Notes: generated by a model from the sequence alone, not told the origin. A stretch of 64,000 nucleotides of DNA from Cyclobacteriaceae bacterium (GCA_016787755.1 JAEUUA010000018.1:186001-250000), one strand, 5' to 3'; shown: positions 1 to 9,669, counted from the stretch's first letter. A program made the numbers and translations.

Positions 1-79
1 ATCACCTTGAATATTAAAAAATAAAGTTGAATTGGCAGGGTTGTGAAATTGATAGAAAGGATTAACCTTCATGATATAA

Positions 80-1402
80 ATGAATAAACCCATTCAATCC
101 ATACAAGTTGGTACGCTCAGCAAACGGGATACAAACATTTCAATTTTTATCATTGGCGTGTTGTTTTTTATTTTTGGTTTTGTTTCCTGGGTAAATTCTA
201 TCCTGATTCCTTACTTTAAAATTGCCTGCGAGCTAAGCAATTTCAGGTCATACCTAGTAACCTTTGCCTTTTACATTTCTTATTTTGTGATGTCGGTGCC
301 TTCATCCTACTTGCTGAAGTCGGTAGGATTTAAAAAAGGGATGATGATTGGCTTTTGGGTGATGGCCATTGGTGCTTTCATTTTCGTTCCTGCTGCACTA
401 AGCAGAACCTATGAAGTGTTTTTGTTGGGCTTGTTTACGTTGGGCACAGGATTAGCCATTCTGCAAACAGCCGCCAATCCCTACATCACCGTGTTAGGTC
501 CGAAAGAAAGAGCAGCCCAGCGCATCAGCATCATGGGTATTTGCAACAAAGGTGCTGGCATCCTGGCACCCTTGATTTTTGCTGCGGTGATTTTGCGTGT
601 AGGTGATACCGAGTTGTTCGATCAATTATCCAGTATGGGTGAAGCTGAAAAAAATGCCGCACTTGATGAATTGATACGTAGGGTAATCATACCTTATTCG
701 AGTGTAGGAGTTGTCTTGTTTAGCCTGGGCTTGATGGTACGTTTTTCTCCACTGCCAGAGATTGACACGGAACATGAAAGTTCAGATGTGGCGATTGCTA
801 ATTCGGGGAAGACAAGCATCTTTCAGTTCCCGCACCTCATTCTGGGTGCGTTCGCCATTTTTGTTCATGTGGGCACACAGGTTATTGCCATTGACACAAT
901 TATAGGATATGCCAATTATATGCACATCAATTTAATGGAAGCCAAAGTATTTCCGTCCTATACACTCTTTGTTACCATCTGCGGATATGTGATTGGAATT
1001 TTAGTCATTCCAAAATTCATCAGTCAGGTGAATGTGTTGAGAATATGCACGCTGCTGGGTGTGATGTTTACCTTACTTATCATTTTCACCCATGGGCCAG
1101 TAACTTTTTTAGGACATGCCACCGATATTTCAATTTGGTTTGTGGTCTTATTAGGACTCGCCAACTCGTTGGTGTGGGCTGGCATATGGCCACTTGCTTT
1201 GGATGGTTTAGGAAGGTTCACCAAACTAGGTGCCTCCATTATGATCATGGGTTTATGCGGCAACGCGATCATGCCTTTGTTCTACGGGTACTTCGCAGAC
1301 TTGTATGATGTACGAATTGCTTATTGGGTTTTATTCCCTTGCTATCTATACCTGGTATTTTATGCCGTATATGGGCATCAAATAAGGAAGTGGATGTTTT
1401 AA
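80..1402 (+). CDS. FHS-family sugar permease (MFS), probably N-acetylglucosamine or fucose/glucose type
   Basis: A 440-residue polytopic inner-membrane protein with about 12 hydrophobic segments and the layout of the fucose:proton symporter (FHS/FucP, GluP, NagP) branch of the major facilitator superfamily. The segment LQTAANPYITVLGP near residues 130-145 is typical of that branch. Expected role is proton-driven uptake of a monosaccharide across the inner membrane. It lies 85 bp upstream of nagA on the same strand, so N-acetylglucosamine (a NagP role) is the most likely substrate, but this rests on context. The ATG at 80 gives a short polar N-terminus before the first helix and is a sensible start. 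Confidence 0.85.
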   Translation: MNKPIQSIQVGTLSKRDTNISIFIIGVLFFIFGFVSWVNSILIPYFKIACELSNFRSYLVTFAFYISYFVMSVPSSYLLKSVGFKKGMMIGFWVMAIGAFIFVPAALSRTYEVFLLGLFTLGTGLAILQTAANPYITVLGPKERAAQRISIMGICNKGAGILAPLIFAAVILRVGDTELFDQLSSMGEAEKNAALDELIRRVIIPYSSVGVVLFSLGLMVRFSPLPEIDTEHESSDVAIANSGKTSIFQFPHLILGAFAIFVHVGTQVIAIDTIIGYANYMHINLMEAKVFPSYTLFVTICGYVIGILVIPKFISQVNVLRICTLLGVMFTLLIIFTHGPVTFLGHATDISIWFVVLLGLANSLVWAGIWPLALDGLGRFTKLGASIMIMGLCGNAIMPLFYGYFADLYDVRIAYWVLFPCYLYLVFYAVYGHQIRKWMF

Positions 1403-1487
1403 TGTCCAAATGTGATAAGTAGGTTATCAAAATTCTGAAATAGGTACTTTGCATAGCACTAAAGTAATAATGCCGAACTTGTAAAAC

Positions 1488-2630
1488 ATGAAACTTCAAG
1501 GGTACTCATATCAGAATAATTTACCGATAGAAATCAACCTCATAGATCAACGCATTGAAAGTATCATTCCGATTTCTCATCCTGCAAATGATTTTTCTAT
1601 TGGCCCCGGCTTTACGGATATCCAGGTTAACGGCTATGGTGGAGTTGATTATAATGAAGTGTATACTGATCCGAATAAGCTTTCTTCCATACCAAGACTA
1701 TTATTCAAGGCAGGTGTAACCACACATTTCCCCACCATCATTACTAATTCCGCGGAGCAGATTAGCAAGTTGATCAAACAAGTTGTTGCACTGCGAAAGA
1801 GCGATGAACTGGCACGTTTAAGTATTGAAGGGTTGCATATTGAAGGGCCTTTTATCTCACCTGCTGATGGACCACGGGGTGCTCACCCCAAAGAATTTGT
1901 GTGTCCGCCCGATTGGAGTCTGGTTCAGCGATGGCAGGATGATGCAGAAGGATTGATCAGCATCATTACGCTTTCGCCTGAATGGGAAAGTGCCAACTCA
2001 TTCATCGAGCAATGTGTAAAAAACAAAATTCTGGTTTCGATCGGACATACTCAAGCTACCCATCAGCAATTACATGATGCCGTAAGTGCAGGAGCCAGGT
2101 TATCCACACATTTGGGCAACGGCATGCATCCAATCATTCCCCGATTTCCCAATTATTTGTGGTCGCAACTTGCTGATGATAGACTTGGCGCTTCCATTAT
2201 ATCAGATGGATTTCATTTACCGGTAGAGGTGATTCAGGTTTTTAAAAAGGTTAAGAATGAAAAAATGATTTTAGTGAGCGATAGTGTTTCCTTGGCTGGA
2301 ATGCCTCCCGGTGATTACGATCTTCACATTGGTGGTCAGGTAACATTAACCAAAGAAGGTAAACTGCATTTGAGAAATAATCCTTCCATCTTTGCTGGCT
2401 CCTCTGCCAACATTAAAGAATGTGTTTCATTTTTGGTGAAGAATAACCTGGCATCTTTGTCAGAAGCCTGGGAGATGGCTTCGGTTCGTCCACAAAGGCT
2501 TTTGCATCCCGATATTCCAGTATTTGAAAAAGGTGCGCTGGCGGATCTTGTCATCTTGAAAAAAAACCAGCAGGATCAGATAGAGGTGATCAAGACAATT
2601 AAAGAAGGTAGGGAAGTCTACTCCTGCTGA
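1488..2630 (+). CDS. nagA: N-acetylglucosamine-6-phosphate deacetylase
   Basis: A 380-residue amidohydrolase that removes acetate from GlcNAc-6-phosphate to give glucosamine-6-phosphate in the cytoplasm. The strand-1 motif reads PGFTDIQVNGYGG, the Q-x-N variant also found in E. coli NagA in place of HxH. It is followed by the HIEGPF metal-ligand glutamate near residue 119, histidines in SIGHT and STHLGN near 184 and 205, the substrate segment SDGFHLP, and the catalytic aspartate in VSDSVSLAG near 262. Length matches the family. It sits between the sugar permease and an exported oxidoreductase, which supports an amino-sugar catabolic unit. Confidence 0.9.
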   Translation: MKLQGYSYQNNLPIEINLIDQRIESIIPISHPANDFSIGPGFTDIQVNGYGGVDYNEVYTDPNKLSSIPRLLFKAGVTTHFPTIITNSAEQISKLIKQVVALRKSDELARLSIEGLHIEGPFISPADGPRGAHPKEFVCPPDWSLVQRWQDDAEGLISIITLSPEWESANSFIEQCVKNKILVSIGHTQATHQQLHDAVSAGARLSTHLGNGMHPIIPRFPNYLWSQLADDRLGASIISDGFHLPVEVIQVFKKVKNEKMILVSDSVSLAGMPPGDYDLHIGGQVTLTKEGKLHLRNNPSIFAGSSANIKECVSFLVKNNLASLSEAWEMASVRPQRLLHPDIPVFEKGALADLVILKKNQQDQIEVIKTIKEGREVYSC

Positions 2631-2757
2631 CCGTTCGTTGAATTGTTTTGAATCAGTCAGATAAAATACGTTGGATAGTGAGATAAAAAGTATCATCTTC
2701 CTAATGATATTTTTTGTTGAAGAACTTTGATCATCTACTTAATAAAAGACCCTCGAT

Positions 2758-4095
2758 ATGAAAAATGACATCAACCGCAGATCATTTATTAAAACGTTAA
2801 CCACCGGAAGTTTGGGATTGAGCACAGTAACCGCTGCCAGTTCTTTTACTATTTTATCCGGTTATCCGGTTAAAGACAAGTACAAGGTTGCCATCATGGG
2901 TATTAACGGACGTGGATCGCAACACATTGAAGCCTACGCCAAGTTGCCCAATGCTGAGATCGTGTACATCTGTGATGTTGATTCACGCGCTATCGAAAAT
3001 GGAATTAATCTGGCTATGAAAGCCGGTGTGCAAACCAAACCCAAAGGCCTTGCAGATTTCCGCAAGGCATTAGATGATAAGAGTATTGATGCAATCTCAA
3101 TTGCTGCTCCGGATCATTGGCATACACCAGCGGCTTTACTTGCATTGAAAGCGGGCAAGCATGTGTATGTGGAGAAGCCCGGAAGTCATAATCCTGCAGA
3201 AGCGGAGTTGCTTTCGAAGGCAACACTAAAATATGGAAAAGTAGTGCAGATGGGTAACCAACGCAGAAGCTGGCCGCGCGTGCAGGAAGCGATCGCGGAA
3301 CTTCATGGTGGCACTATTGGCAATGTATATTATGCGCGTGCCTGGTACACCAATGATCGTTCCTCTATTGGAATAGGTAAAGACGCTACCATTCCATCAT
3401 GGCTTGATTTTGATTTGTGGCAAGGGCCGGCTCCGCGTAAAGCGTATAAGGATAATCTCATTCATTATAACTGGCATTGGTTCTGGAATTGGGGAACCGG
3501 TGAGATGTTGAACAATGGAACTCATTTTGTTGATCTGGCTCGTTGGGGTCTTAATGTAAATTACCCAATCAAAGCGTATTCCACGGGAGGTCGTTTCCAA
3601 TACAAAGATGATTGGCAAACGCCCGACACACAAGTAGCCACATTCGATTTTGAAGAAGGCAAAACAATCTTGTGGGAAGGGCGCAGTTGCAACCGCAGGG
3701 GCATTAACGATATGGGCTCTGGCGTTTCATTCCATGGCGAAAACGGAACACTTGAATTGCTAGACAACTCGTATAAGATTTATGACAACAAGAATAAATT
3801 GATAAAAAGTGTTGAACCAACAACAAATACTATTGTAGACCAGAAGGGCCCCGGCTTTGATATGGACCTAGGTCATTTTGCCAATTTTATAAGCAGCATT
3901 GACAAGGGAGAGAAATTATTTTCGCCTTACCCCGAAATTGCAAAGAGTGTATTGCTGTGTCAGCTTGGTAATATTTCTTATCGCACAGGCCGCTCACTTA
4001 CTATTGATAAAAAAACAGGACATATCCTGAATGACACTGAAGCCATGAAATACTGGAAGCGTGAATATGAAAAAGGTTGGGAGCCAACCCTATGA
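2758..4095 (+). CDS. Tat-exported Gfo/Idh/MocA family oxidoreductase
   Basis: A 445-residue protein that starts with a twin-arginine signal (NRRSFIKTLTTGSLGLS, residues 5-21) and is therefore probably periplasmic. The dinucleotide-binding Rossmann segment VAIMGINGRGSQHIEAY follows at about residue 44, with the family motif VEKPGSHN at about 139. Bacteroidota genomes carry many such exported Gfo/Idh proteins; some act on glycosides through a redox step with tightly bound NAD. The substrate cannot be read from sequence. Position between nagA and the NagX-like gene suggests an amino sugar or a glycoside of one. Confidence 0.85.
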   Translation: MKNDINRRSFIKTLTTGSLGLSTVTAASSFTILSGYPVKDKYKVAIMGINGRGSQHIEAYAKLPNAEIVYICDVDSRAIENGINLAMKAGVQTKPKGLADFRKALDDKSIDAISIAAPDHWHTPAALLALKAGKHVYVEKPGSHNPAEAELLSKATLKYGKVVQMGNQRRSWPRVQEAIAELHGGTIGNVYYARAWYTNDRSSIGIGKDATIPSWLDFDLWQGPAPRKAYKDNLIHYNWHWFWNWGTGEMLNNGTHFVDLARWGLNVNYPIKAYSTGGRFQYKDDWQTPDTQVATFDFEEGKTILWEGRSCNRRGINDMGSGVSFHGENGTLELLDNSYKIYDNKNKLIKSVEPTTNTIVDQKGPGFDMDLGHFANFISSIDKGEKLFSPYPEIAKSVLLCQLGNISYRTGRSLTIDKKTGHILNDTEAMKYWKREYEKGWEPTL

Positions 4096-4107
4096 TGCAT
4101 AGTTGAT

Positions 4108-5223
4108 ATGGAAATACAATCATCTCCCAACAAACGACTTATATCGATTGACGCCTTGCGCGGATTTGATATGATCATGATCTGTGGTGCCGATGCTTTC
4201 TTCCATCAACTTGAAGGCAAGACCAATTTGATTTGGGTAGATTCACTCGCAAAACAATTTGAGCATCCTGTCTGGATAGGATTCACCTTTTATGATTTTA
4301 TTTTTCCTCTCTTTTTATTTATTGCGGGTGTCTCTATTCCATTTTCTGTAAGCAAAGCCATAGATCAGGGAATTTCAAAAAACGAACTTTATAAAAAAGT
4401 ATTTATCCGCATGCTCATTTTAATTGCGCTGGGTATGCTAGATAAAAATGCACCCTTTCCATTTTTTGATTGGCCACACATTCGATTAGGTAGTGTTCTT
4501 GGTCGGATTGGATTAGCTTGTTTTGTCACCGTTTTTCTTTATTTGAATTTCAATTCTACCAAGCGTCTTTTAATTGTGGCAGGTACACTAATACTTTATT
4601 ATGTGTGCGTCATGTTCATACCGGTGCCAGGGTATGGGGCAGGCAACATGACGTTTGAGGGAAATTTAGTGGGTTGGATCGATCGTACTTTTCTCCCTGG
4701 TCGCTTACTTCAAGGCACGTATGATGAGTTAGGCATCATCACCCAATTTCCGGCCATTTGTCTTACGGTGCTGGGTTCTTATGCAGGAGAAATTTTAAAA
4801 AAATACGGTGTCGCTGATACGAAGAGGTTTATGCAATTGCTCACTACGGGTATCCTTTGTATTGTCATTGGCCTTGTCTGGAGCCTTCATTTCCCAATAG
4901 CCAAGCGGTTGTGGAGCAGTTCATACATCTTACTTACGGGTGGAATGGCATTTGTTTTCATGGCTGCGTTTTATGCCATCATTGATATTTTCAATGTAAA
5001 AAAATGGTCTTTCTTTTTTGTGGTCATCGGAATGAACAGTCTTACCATTTATATGATTTATCGTTTTGTGAACTTTCGCTATACCTCAAAACTTTTATTT
5101 GAAGGACTCTATGTTGGCCTTGATGAAAAATGGCATTCGGTATTCGAAAGTTTTGGTGCGTTGGTGCTGGTTTGGTTTTTATTATACTTCCTGTATAGAC
5201 AAAAAATATTTTTCAAAGTATAA
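4108..5223 (+). CDS. NagX-like DUF5009/DUF1624 membrane protein (heparan-alpha-glucosaminide acetyltransferase family)
   Basis: A 371-residue polytopic membrane protein with about ten hydrophobic segments. The opening RLISIDALRGFDMIMI and the later WIGFTFYDFIFPLFLFIAG are hallmarks of the HGSNAT/YeiB-related group that includes bacterial NagX. Eukaryotic relatives acetylate glucosamine across the lysosomal membrane. Bacterial members often sit in GlcNAc or chitin operons, but their reaction is not firmly known. It starts only 12 bp after the preceding oxidoreductase, so the two are probably co-transcribed. The histidine that accepts acetyl in the eukaryotic enzyme was not located with confidence. 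Confidence 0.8.
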   Translation: MEIQSSPNKRLISIDALRGFDMIMICGADAFFHQLEGKTNLIWVDSLAKQFEHPVWIGFTFYDFIFPLFLFIAGVSIPFSVSKAIDQGISKNELYKKVFIRMLILIALGMLDKNAPFPFFDWPHIRLGSVLGRIGLACFVTVFLYLNFNSTKRLLIVAGTLILYYVCVMFIPVPGYGAGNMTFEGNLVGWIDRTFLPGRLLQGTYDELGIITQFPAICLTVLGSYAGEILKKYGVADTKRFMQLLTTGILCIVIGLVWSLHFPIAKRLWSSSYILLTGGMAFVFMAAFYAIIDIFNVKKWSFFFVVIGMNSLTIYMIYRFVNFRYTSKLLFEGLYVGLDEKWHSVFESFGALVLVWFLLYFLYRQKIFFKV

Positions 5224-5264
5224 GGTTAACATTTCATCTAGATTATTTCTGAACAAATCAAATC

Positions 5265-6284
5265 ATGAATACAACCCGAAGAAAATTTATCAAGCAATCG
5301 GCCATGAGTGGCATGGCATTAGGATTATCCTCCACACTATTTTCCACCTATGCAGAATCCATGAAGGAAAAAATCAGAATCGGAATCATAGGCCTCGATA
5401 CATCACATGCACCGGCTTTCGCGAAATTATTTAATGCAGAAAATTCCGATTCAGCATTACAGGGATTTAACGTGGTAGCTGCCTATCCTCACGGCAGCAC
5501 GGATATTAAAAGCAGCGTTGATCGAATTCCTGAATACACTAAGCAAGTGCAACAATATGGCGTAGAAGTAGTGGACTCTATTAAAAAAATGCTGAACATG
5601 GTTGATGTGGTGTTACTTGAAACTAATGATGGGCGTCCTCATTTGGAGCAAGCCCGTGAAGTTTTCAAAGCTGGTAAACCAGTTTTTATTGATAAACCCG
5701 TAGCAGGCTCACTGAACGAAGCTGTTTCTATTTTCAAAGAAGCTGTTGAAAATAAAATACCTATATTCTCTTCCTCCTCCTTGCGCTACATGAAAAACGT
5801 GAACGCAGTGCGTTATGAAAATAAAATTGGTAAGGTGCTTGGCGCAGATACATTTAGCCCGGCAACACGGGAGCCTCATCATCCTGATTTGTTTTGGTAT
5901 GGTATCCACGGAGTGGAAGTGTTGTTCGCGGTGATGGGTGCTGGGTGTGAAACAGTCACCCGCTTTCAAACCGAAGACACTGACGTAGTTGTTGGAAAAT
6001 GGAAAGACGGTCGACTAGGAACTTTTCGCGGAACCCGCAGTGGCAAGCACGATTACGGAGGCACTGCCTATGGCACTGAAGGCAATCTTAATCTGGGTCC
6101 ATTTGATGGCTATGATGCATTGGCAGTAAAAATCGGAGAGTTCTTCAAATCAAAAGTTTCACCTATTAATGCCCGGGAGACATTGGAAATTTATGCATTC
6201 ATGGAAGCAGCCGATGAGAGCAAACGTAAGGGAGGTGCAACCATACGGATGGACGATGTGTTAAAGAAAGCGGGTTATAAGTGA
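5265..6284 (+). CDS. Tat-exported Gfo/Idh/MocA family oxidoreductase, second paralogue
   Basis: A 339-residue protein with the Tat signal TRRKFIKQSAMSGMALG at residues 3-19. A Rossmann-type segment IRIGIIGLDTSHAPAF follows at about residue 37, and FIDKPVAGSLNEA near 143 replaces the usual EKP motif with DKP. It is about 100 residues shorter than the exported oxidoreductase at 2758 and only distantly similar to it, so it belongs to a different subfamily. It follows the NagX-like gene by 41 bp. Probable role is periplasmic, NAD-linked modification of a sugar; the substrate is unknown. Confidence 0.8.
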   Translation: MNTTRRKFIKQSAMSGMALGLSSTLFSTYAESMKEKIRIGIIGLDTSHAPAFAKLFNAENSDSALQGFNVVAAYPHGSTDIKSSVDRIPEYTKQVQQYGVEVVDSIKKMLNMVDVVLLETNDGRPHLEQAREVFKAGKPVFIDKPVAGSLNEAVSIFKEAVENKIPIFSSSSLRYMKNVNAVRYENKIGKVLGADTFSPATREPHHPDLFWYGIHGVEVLFAVMGAGCETVTRFQTEDTDVVVGKWKDGRLGTFRGTRSGKHDYGGTAYGTEGNLNLGPFDGYDALAVKIGEFFKSKVSPINARETLEIYAFMEAADESKRKGGATIRMDDVLKKAGYK

Positions 6285-6401
6285 TAGAGCCACACTCATT
6301 TTTCTTTCATAACTTTAAATGATCGTTCTAAAAAAAGCGACAGTAAGGAGTCTGTATAATAATAATAAACTTTTATAACCCGTCATTTCAATTTTAAGAT
6401 C

Positions 6402-7697
6402 ATGAAAAATAAATCCAAGCGGAGGGAATTCCTGAAAATTAGCAGCTTGACTGGCTTAGGATTATTGGCTCCTGGATCGTGGCATACTTTTGCCGAACCT
6501 TTGATCGATGGAGAATCAAATCAAAATCATGAAAAAACCAATATGAATCCTGAAGATAAAAACACGAGCCTCATTGGTCTATATGGGCCATGGGCAGTTT
6601 CTCTAACGGAAGGGAAACTTCCAAGTCTTTCTTTCCGGAGAAGTGAATTTACTAATGTGGATGACTGGCGCAAAAAAGCTAGGGAGAGAATGGCAGAGCG
6701 ATTGGCTGCTCCAAATATTGGTGCGCATCCCGAAGTAACTGTGAATAAAAAATATGAGTATGACGATCTTATCATTGAAGAAGTAAGCTGGCAGCTACCC
6801 TATGGCCGCCCGACCGAGGCAATCATACTGAAACCAAAAAATGCGAAAGGGAAACTTCCTGGGATACTTGCCTTTCACGACCACGGGGGAAATAAATATT
6901 TTGGCAACAGAAAAATTACCAGAACTTCGGATCACGGTCATCCGGTACTACAGGATTATCAACGCGAGTATTATGGTGGTTTTGCCTGGGCCAACGAAAT
7001 TGCCAAGCGAGGGTATGTGGTGATCGTACCTGACGCCTTTCCGTTTGGAAGTCGCAGGGTACTTCTTGCCGATGTGCCCGAGCATTTGCGTAACGGGTTA
7101 AATGATCTGGAGCCGGAGAAACCTGAAAATATTGAGGCCTACAATCAATGGGCTTCGGATCATGAACACATTATGGCCAAGTCATTATTTAGTGCGGGCA
7201 CTACATGGCCCGGAGTTTTTTTAGCCGAGGACCAACGGGCGCTTGATGTGTTATGTGATCGCGGGGATGTTGACACAGCGCGTATCGGTTGTGCGGGGTT
7301 ATCGGGCGGAGGAATGCGTACGGTTTTTATGGGCGGAATGGATGAGCGAATTAAATGTGCGGTGTGTGTTGGATTCATGACAACCTGGAAGGACTTTATC
7401 TTGAACAAATCATTTACGCACACCTGGATGACCTATGTTCCAGTTTCACCCAATGAACTTGACTTTCCTGAAATACTGGGCATGCGGGCTCCACTCCCAA
7501 CACTTGTATTGAATGATACGCATGATGGGTTATACACCTTACCTGAAATGCAACGCGCAGATGCCATCATGAGAGAAGTGTATGCCAAGGCAAAGGCCGC
7601 TGATAAATATAAATGCTCATTTCATCCCGGCCCCCATAAGTTTGATGCAACCATGCAGAAGGAAGCCTTTGACTGGTTTGATCAATGGTTGAAATAA
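6402..7697 (+). CDS. Exported alpha/beta hydrolase (dienelactone-hydrolase-like / acetyl-esterase family)
   Basis: A 431-residue protein with a twin-arginine-like leader (SKRREFLKISSLTGLGLLAPG, broken by no charged residue in its hydrophobic part) and an alpha/beta hydrolase fold. The oxyanion strand reads GILAFHDHGGNKYFGNRK near residue 154. The nucleophile is the serine of CAGLSGGGMRT near 304, the probable acid is in VLNDTHDGLY, and the histidine is in FHPGPHKFD close to the C-terminus. Such Bacteroidota hydrolases are often annotated as acetyl xylan esterases or dienelactone hydrolases. The setting suggests de-esterification of a carbohydrate in the periplasm. The substrate is an inference. 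Confidence 0.75.
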   Translation: MKNKSKRREFLKISSLTGLGLLAPGSWHTFAEPLIDGESNQNHEKTNMNPEDKNTSLIGLYGPWAVSLTEGKLPSLSFRRSEFTNVDDWRKKARERMAERLAAPNIGAHPEVTVNKKYEYDDLIIEEVSWQLPYGRPTEAIILKPKNAKGKLPGILAFHDHGGNKYFGNRKITRTSDHGHPVLQDYQREYYGGFAWANEIAKRGYVVIVPDAFPFGSRRVLLADVPEHLRNGLNDLEPEKPENIEAYNQWASDHEHIMAKSLFSAGTTWPGVFLAEDQRALDVLCDRGDVDTARIGCAGLSGGGMRTVFMGGMDERIKCAVCVGFMTTWKDFILNKSFTHTWMTYVPVSPNELDFPEILGMRAPLPTLVLNDTHDGLYTLPEMQRADAIMREVYAKAKAADKYKCSFHPGPHKFDATMQKEAFDWFDQWLK

Positions 7698-7815
7698 TTT
7701 GAGTTATTATAATCCGTCATCACTTTTTATATTCAGAAAGGATTTTTTCATAAAGTGCTTCACCCATTTTTTTAACTACGCCTTTCCCCACCCGAATCTA
7801 AATAGTATGTATACT

Positions 7816-9300
7816 TTATTTCGCTTCATAAACGTTGTTTGATTTTGCAACGAGAGATACCAAAAAGCCAACGAGAAAAATAGCCATCGTTCCAAATACA
7901 ATGGTGAGGTAGGTATGAAATGAATTTCCGATCGCATTATTACCTAAGAAGACATCAGAAAGATTCAACCACATAATAACGATTATCCCTGCAATAACTC
8001 CCGCAACCGCACCGATCACATTTTTATGTTTTGAGATTACGCCTAAAAGGAAAAGACCAAGCATGCCACCGCTAAAGACAGAGGCCAGTTTCCACCAGGC
8101 ATCCAGAGCACTTTTAACATTGATCATGGCAATTCCAATCCCAATTCCAATCAAACTAATGATAGCTGATGCGATGTACAACACACGCATCGCTTCTTTG
8201 TCTGAAGCTTTCTTGGTAAAATATTTATTATAATAGTCAGTCAGAAACACAGTGGCCGAACTGTTAAAGCTTGTAGAAATCGTGCTCATTCCGGCTGCAA
8301 AAATGGAAGCTACCAAAAGGCCGCTTAATCCCGGGGGTAAAACGTTAACGATGAAATATGGAAACACCCGATCGCTTTTAGTTATATCCTGAAGATCCAT
8401 CGGTAATTCGGCACCAGAATGATAATACGCAAAAAGGGAAGTGCCAATAAAAAGAAAGAGTGCAGAAATAGGAACATACATTAATCCACCGATTAACGCG
8501 GAACGCTTTGCTTCCTTATCAGACTTTGAAGCCATATACCGTTGTACATAATTCTGATCAACACCATAATTTTGAAGGTTTATAAACACTCCATATGTCA
8601 AGACCACCCAGAAAGTGGGCTCTGATACATTCAGACTAAAACTTCCAAAACCAAATTTTTGATTTTCTTTCGCAATGTCAAAAATCTGGCTGGGTCCTTC
8701 TGGCATACTCAACAGAATATAAACAACACAAACCACGGCACCCAGTATCAAAATAATCCCTTGGATTGCATCTGTCCACATAACTGCTGAGATGCCGCCC
8801 AACATGGAATAAACACCCACAATAAGACCAGTGAATACTATTATCATGGCTATATCCCACCCCGTGATGGCATTCAGCGTTAATGCCAGTAAATACAATA
8901 TCGTCCCAATGCGCATCAACTGAGTAAGCAGGTAACACAACGAAACATAAATGCGGGCCCACGAACCAAATCGTTGCTCCATGTAGGTGTAGGCAGAAGG
9001 GCTATTAATTTTTCTGTAAAGCGGAACAAAAAACCTGACTGCTATCAATGAGGCTATGGGCAGCGATAAACTAAAAGCAAAGGCATTCCAATTGGAGAGA
9101 AATGCACGGCCCGGCAAGGCCAAATAACTGATACTACTGACGAAGGTGGCAAAGATTGACAGGGTGACTACCCAACCCGGGATGTTGCTATCCCCCATTG
9201 TATATGATGAAGACGTTCTTCCTTTTTTAAAAAAGGATCCTCCAAAGATTGAAATACCGATGAGGTAACCGAAAAAAACTATGATGTCAAAAATATTCAT
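7816..9300 (-). CDS. Sodium:solute symporter (SSS family), sugar or sialic-acid type
   Basis: About 494 residues with 13-14 hydrophobic segments and SSS-family features: GWVVTLSIFATFVSSISYLALPG near residue 40, an unwound first helix and a conserved SASSF-like region later. It imports a solute with sodium across the inner membrane. The ATG at 9298-9300 is preferred over the one at 9357 because the first helix (IFDIIVFFGYLIGISIFGG) starts directly after it; the longer version would add a lysine-rich tail. It is convergent with the amino-sugar genes. Bacteroidota relatives near lyase genes take up sialic acid, but that is not proven here. Confidence 0.85.
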   Translation of the reverse strand: MNIFDIIVFFGYLIGISIFGGSFFKKGRTSSSYTMGDSNIPGWVVTLSIFATFVSSISYLALPGRAFLSNWNAFAFSLSLPIASLIAVRFFVPLYRKINSPSAYTYMEQRFGSWARIYVSLCYLLTQLMRIGTILYLLALTLNAITGWDIAMIIVFTGLIVGVYSMLGGISAVMWTDAIQGIILILGAVVCVVYILLSMPEGPSQIFDIAKENQKFGFGSFSLNVSEPTFWVVLTYGVFINLQNYGVDQNYVQRYMASKSDKEAKRSALIGGLMYVPISALFLFIGTSLFAYYHSGAELPMDLQDITKSDRVFPYFIVNVLPPGLSGLLVASIFAAGMSTISTSFNSSATVFLTDYYNKYFTKKASDKEAMRVLYIASAIISLIGIGIGIAMINVKSALDAWWKLASVFSGGMLGLFLLGVISKHKNVIGAVAGVIAGIIVIMWLNLSDVFLGNNAIGNSFHTYLTIVFGTMAIFLVGFLVSLVAKSNNVYEAK

Positions 9301-9353
9301 TGAGGGGTTTTTTGGCTTACTTTTTTTTATCACGAATGACTTCCTCAATCGAT

Positions 9354-9610
9354 TCAAAGATTTTTAATGTTTACCGATTCAATTCCTGGTTCATTAGAAA
9401 GCTGTTTGAACACCTCCATGATTGTTTCCAACTGGTGAAAATCTTGAATCTGCACGCCTGATGTTGGAATAAGACAATGCGACTTACGTTTCAATCCGCG
9501 TTCAATTAATAATTTTGCCGTAAGAGGATAGTTATTGTGGATTATTGAAGCTATCGGATTTGAAGCGAGGATCAAAGAAAAATTCAAAAGGGAACTATTA
9601 CCGGGAAAAA
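9354..9610 (-). pseudogene. C-terminal fragment of an unidentified gene, possibly a dihydrodipicolinate-synthase/NAL-type lyase
   Basis: An open frame of about 85 codons ends a few bases from the symporter. Its upstream end runs straight into the hairpin terminator at 9611, and no plausible start exists there (only a TTG inside the terminator). The segment NNYPLTAKLLIERGL followed by a proline and a helical tail resembles the C-terminal helices of the dihydrodipicolinate synthase/N-acetylneuraminate lyase family. Members of that family commonly precede SSS transporters in sialic-acid clusters. The resemblance is weak and by eye. I read it as the tail of a gene cut off by the rearrangement that created this junction. 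Confidence 0.35.
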
Positions 9611-9643
9611 AAAGCCCCAAGGAAATATTTCCTTGGGGCTTTC
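9610..9643 (-). terminator. Strong rho-independent terminator, leftward
   Basis: A perfect 15-bp inverted repeat (9611-9625 with 9628-9642, arm aaagccccaaggaaa) has a 2-nt loop. On the minus strand it is followed by eight T residues. It stops transcription coming from the right. Lying 13 bp beyond an apparent tRNA 3' end, it fits a tRNA terminator better than one for the radC-like gene 250 bp away. Confidence 0.85.
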
Positions 9644-9654
9644 TAAGCTACGAT

Positions 9655-9669
9655 GTGATCCCGCTGGGA
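9655..9669 (-). other. Probable 3' end remnant of tRNA-Lys (attachment-site scar)
   Basis: Read on the minus strand, these 15 bases give TCCCAGCGGGATCAC. This matches from memory the T-arm/acceptor 3' end of a Bacteroidota tRNA-Lys, which begins TGATCCCG and ends CCCAGCGGGATCAC. Upstream of this the match stops: there is no TTCGA T-loop, so no complete tRNA is present. tRNA 3' ends are common integration sites for genomic islands, so this may be the att scar at the edge of the accessory region to the right. Confidence 0.45.
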
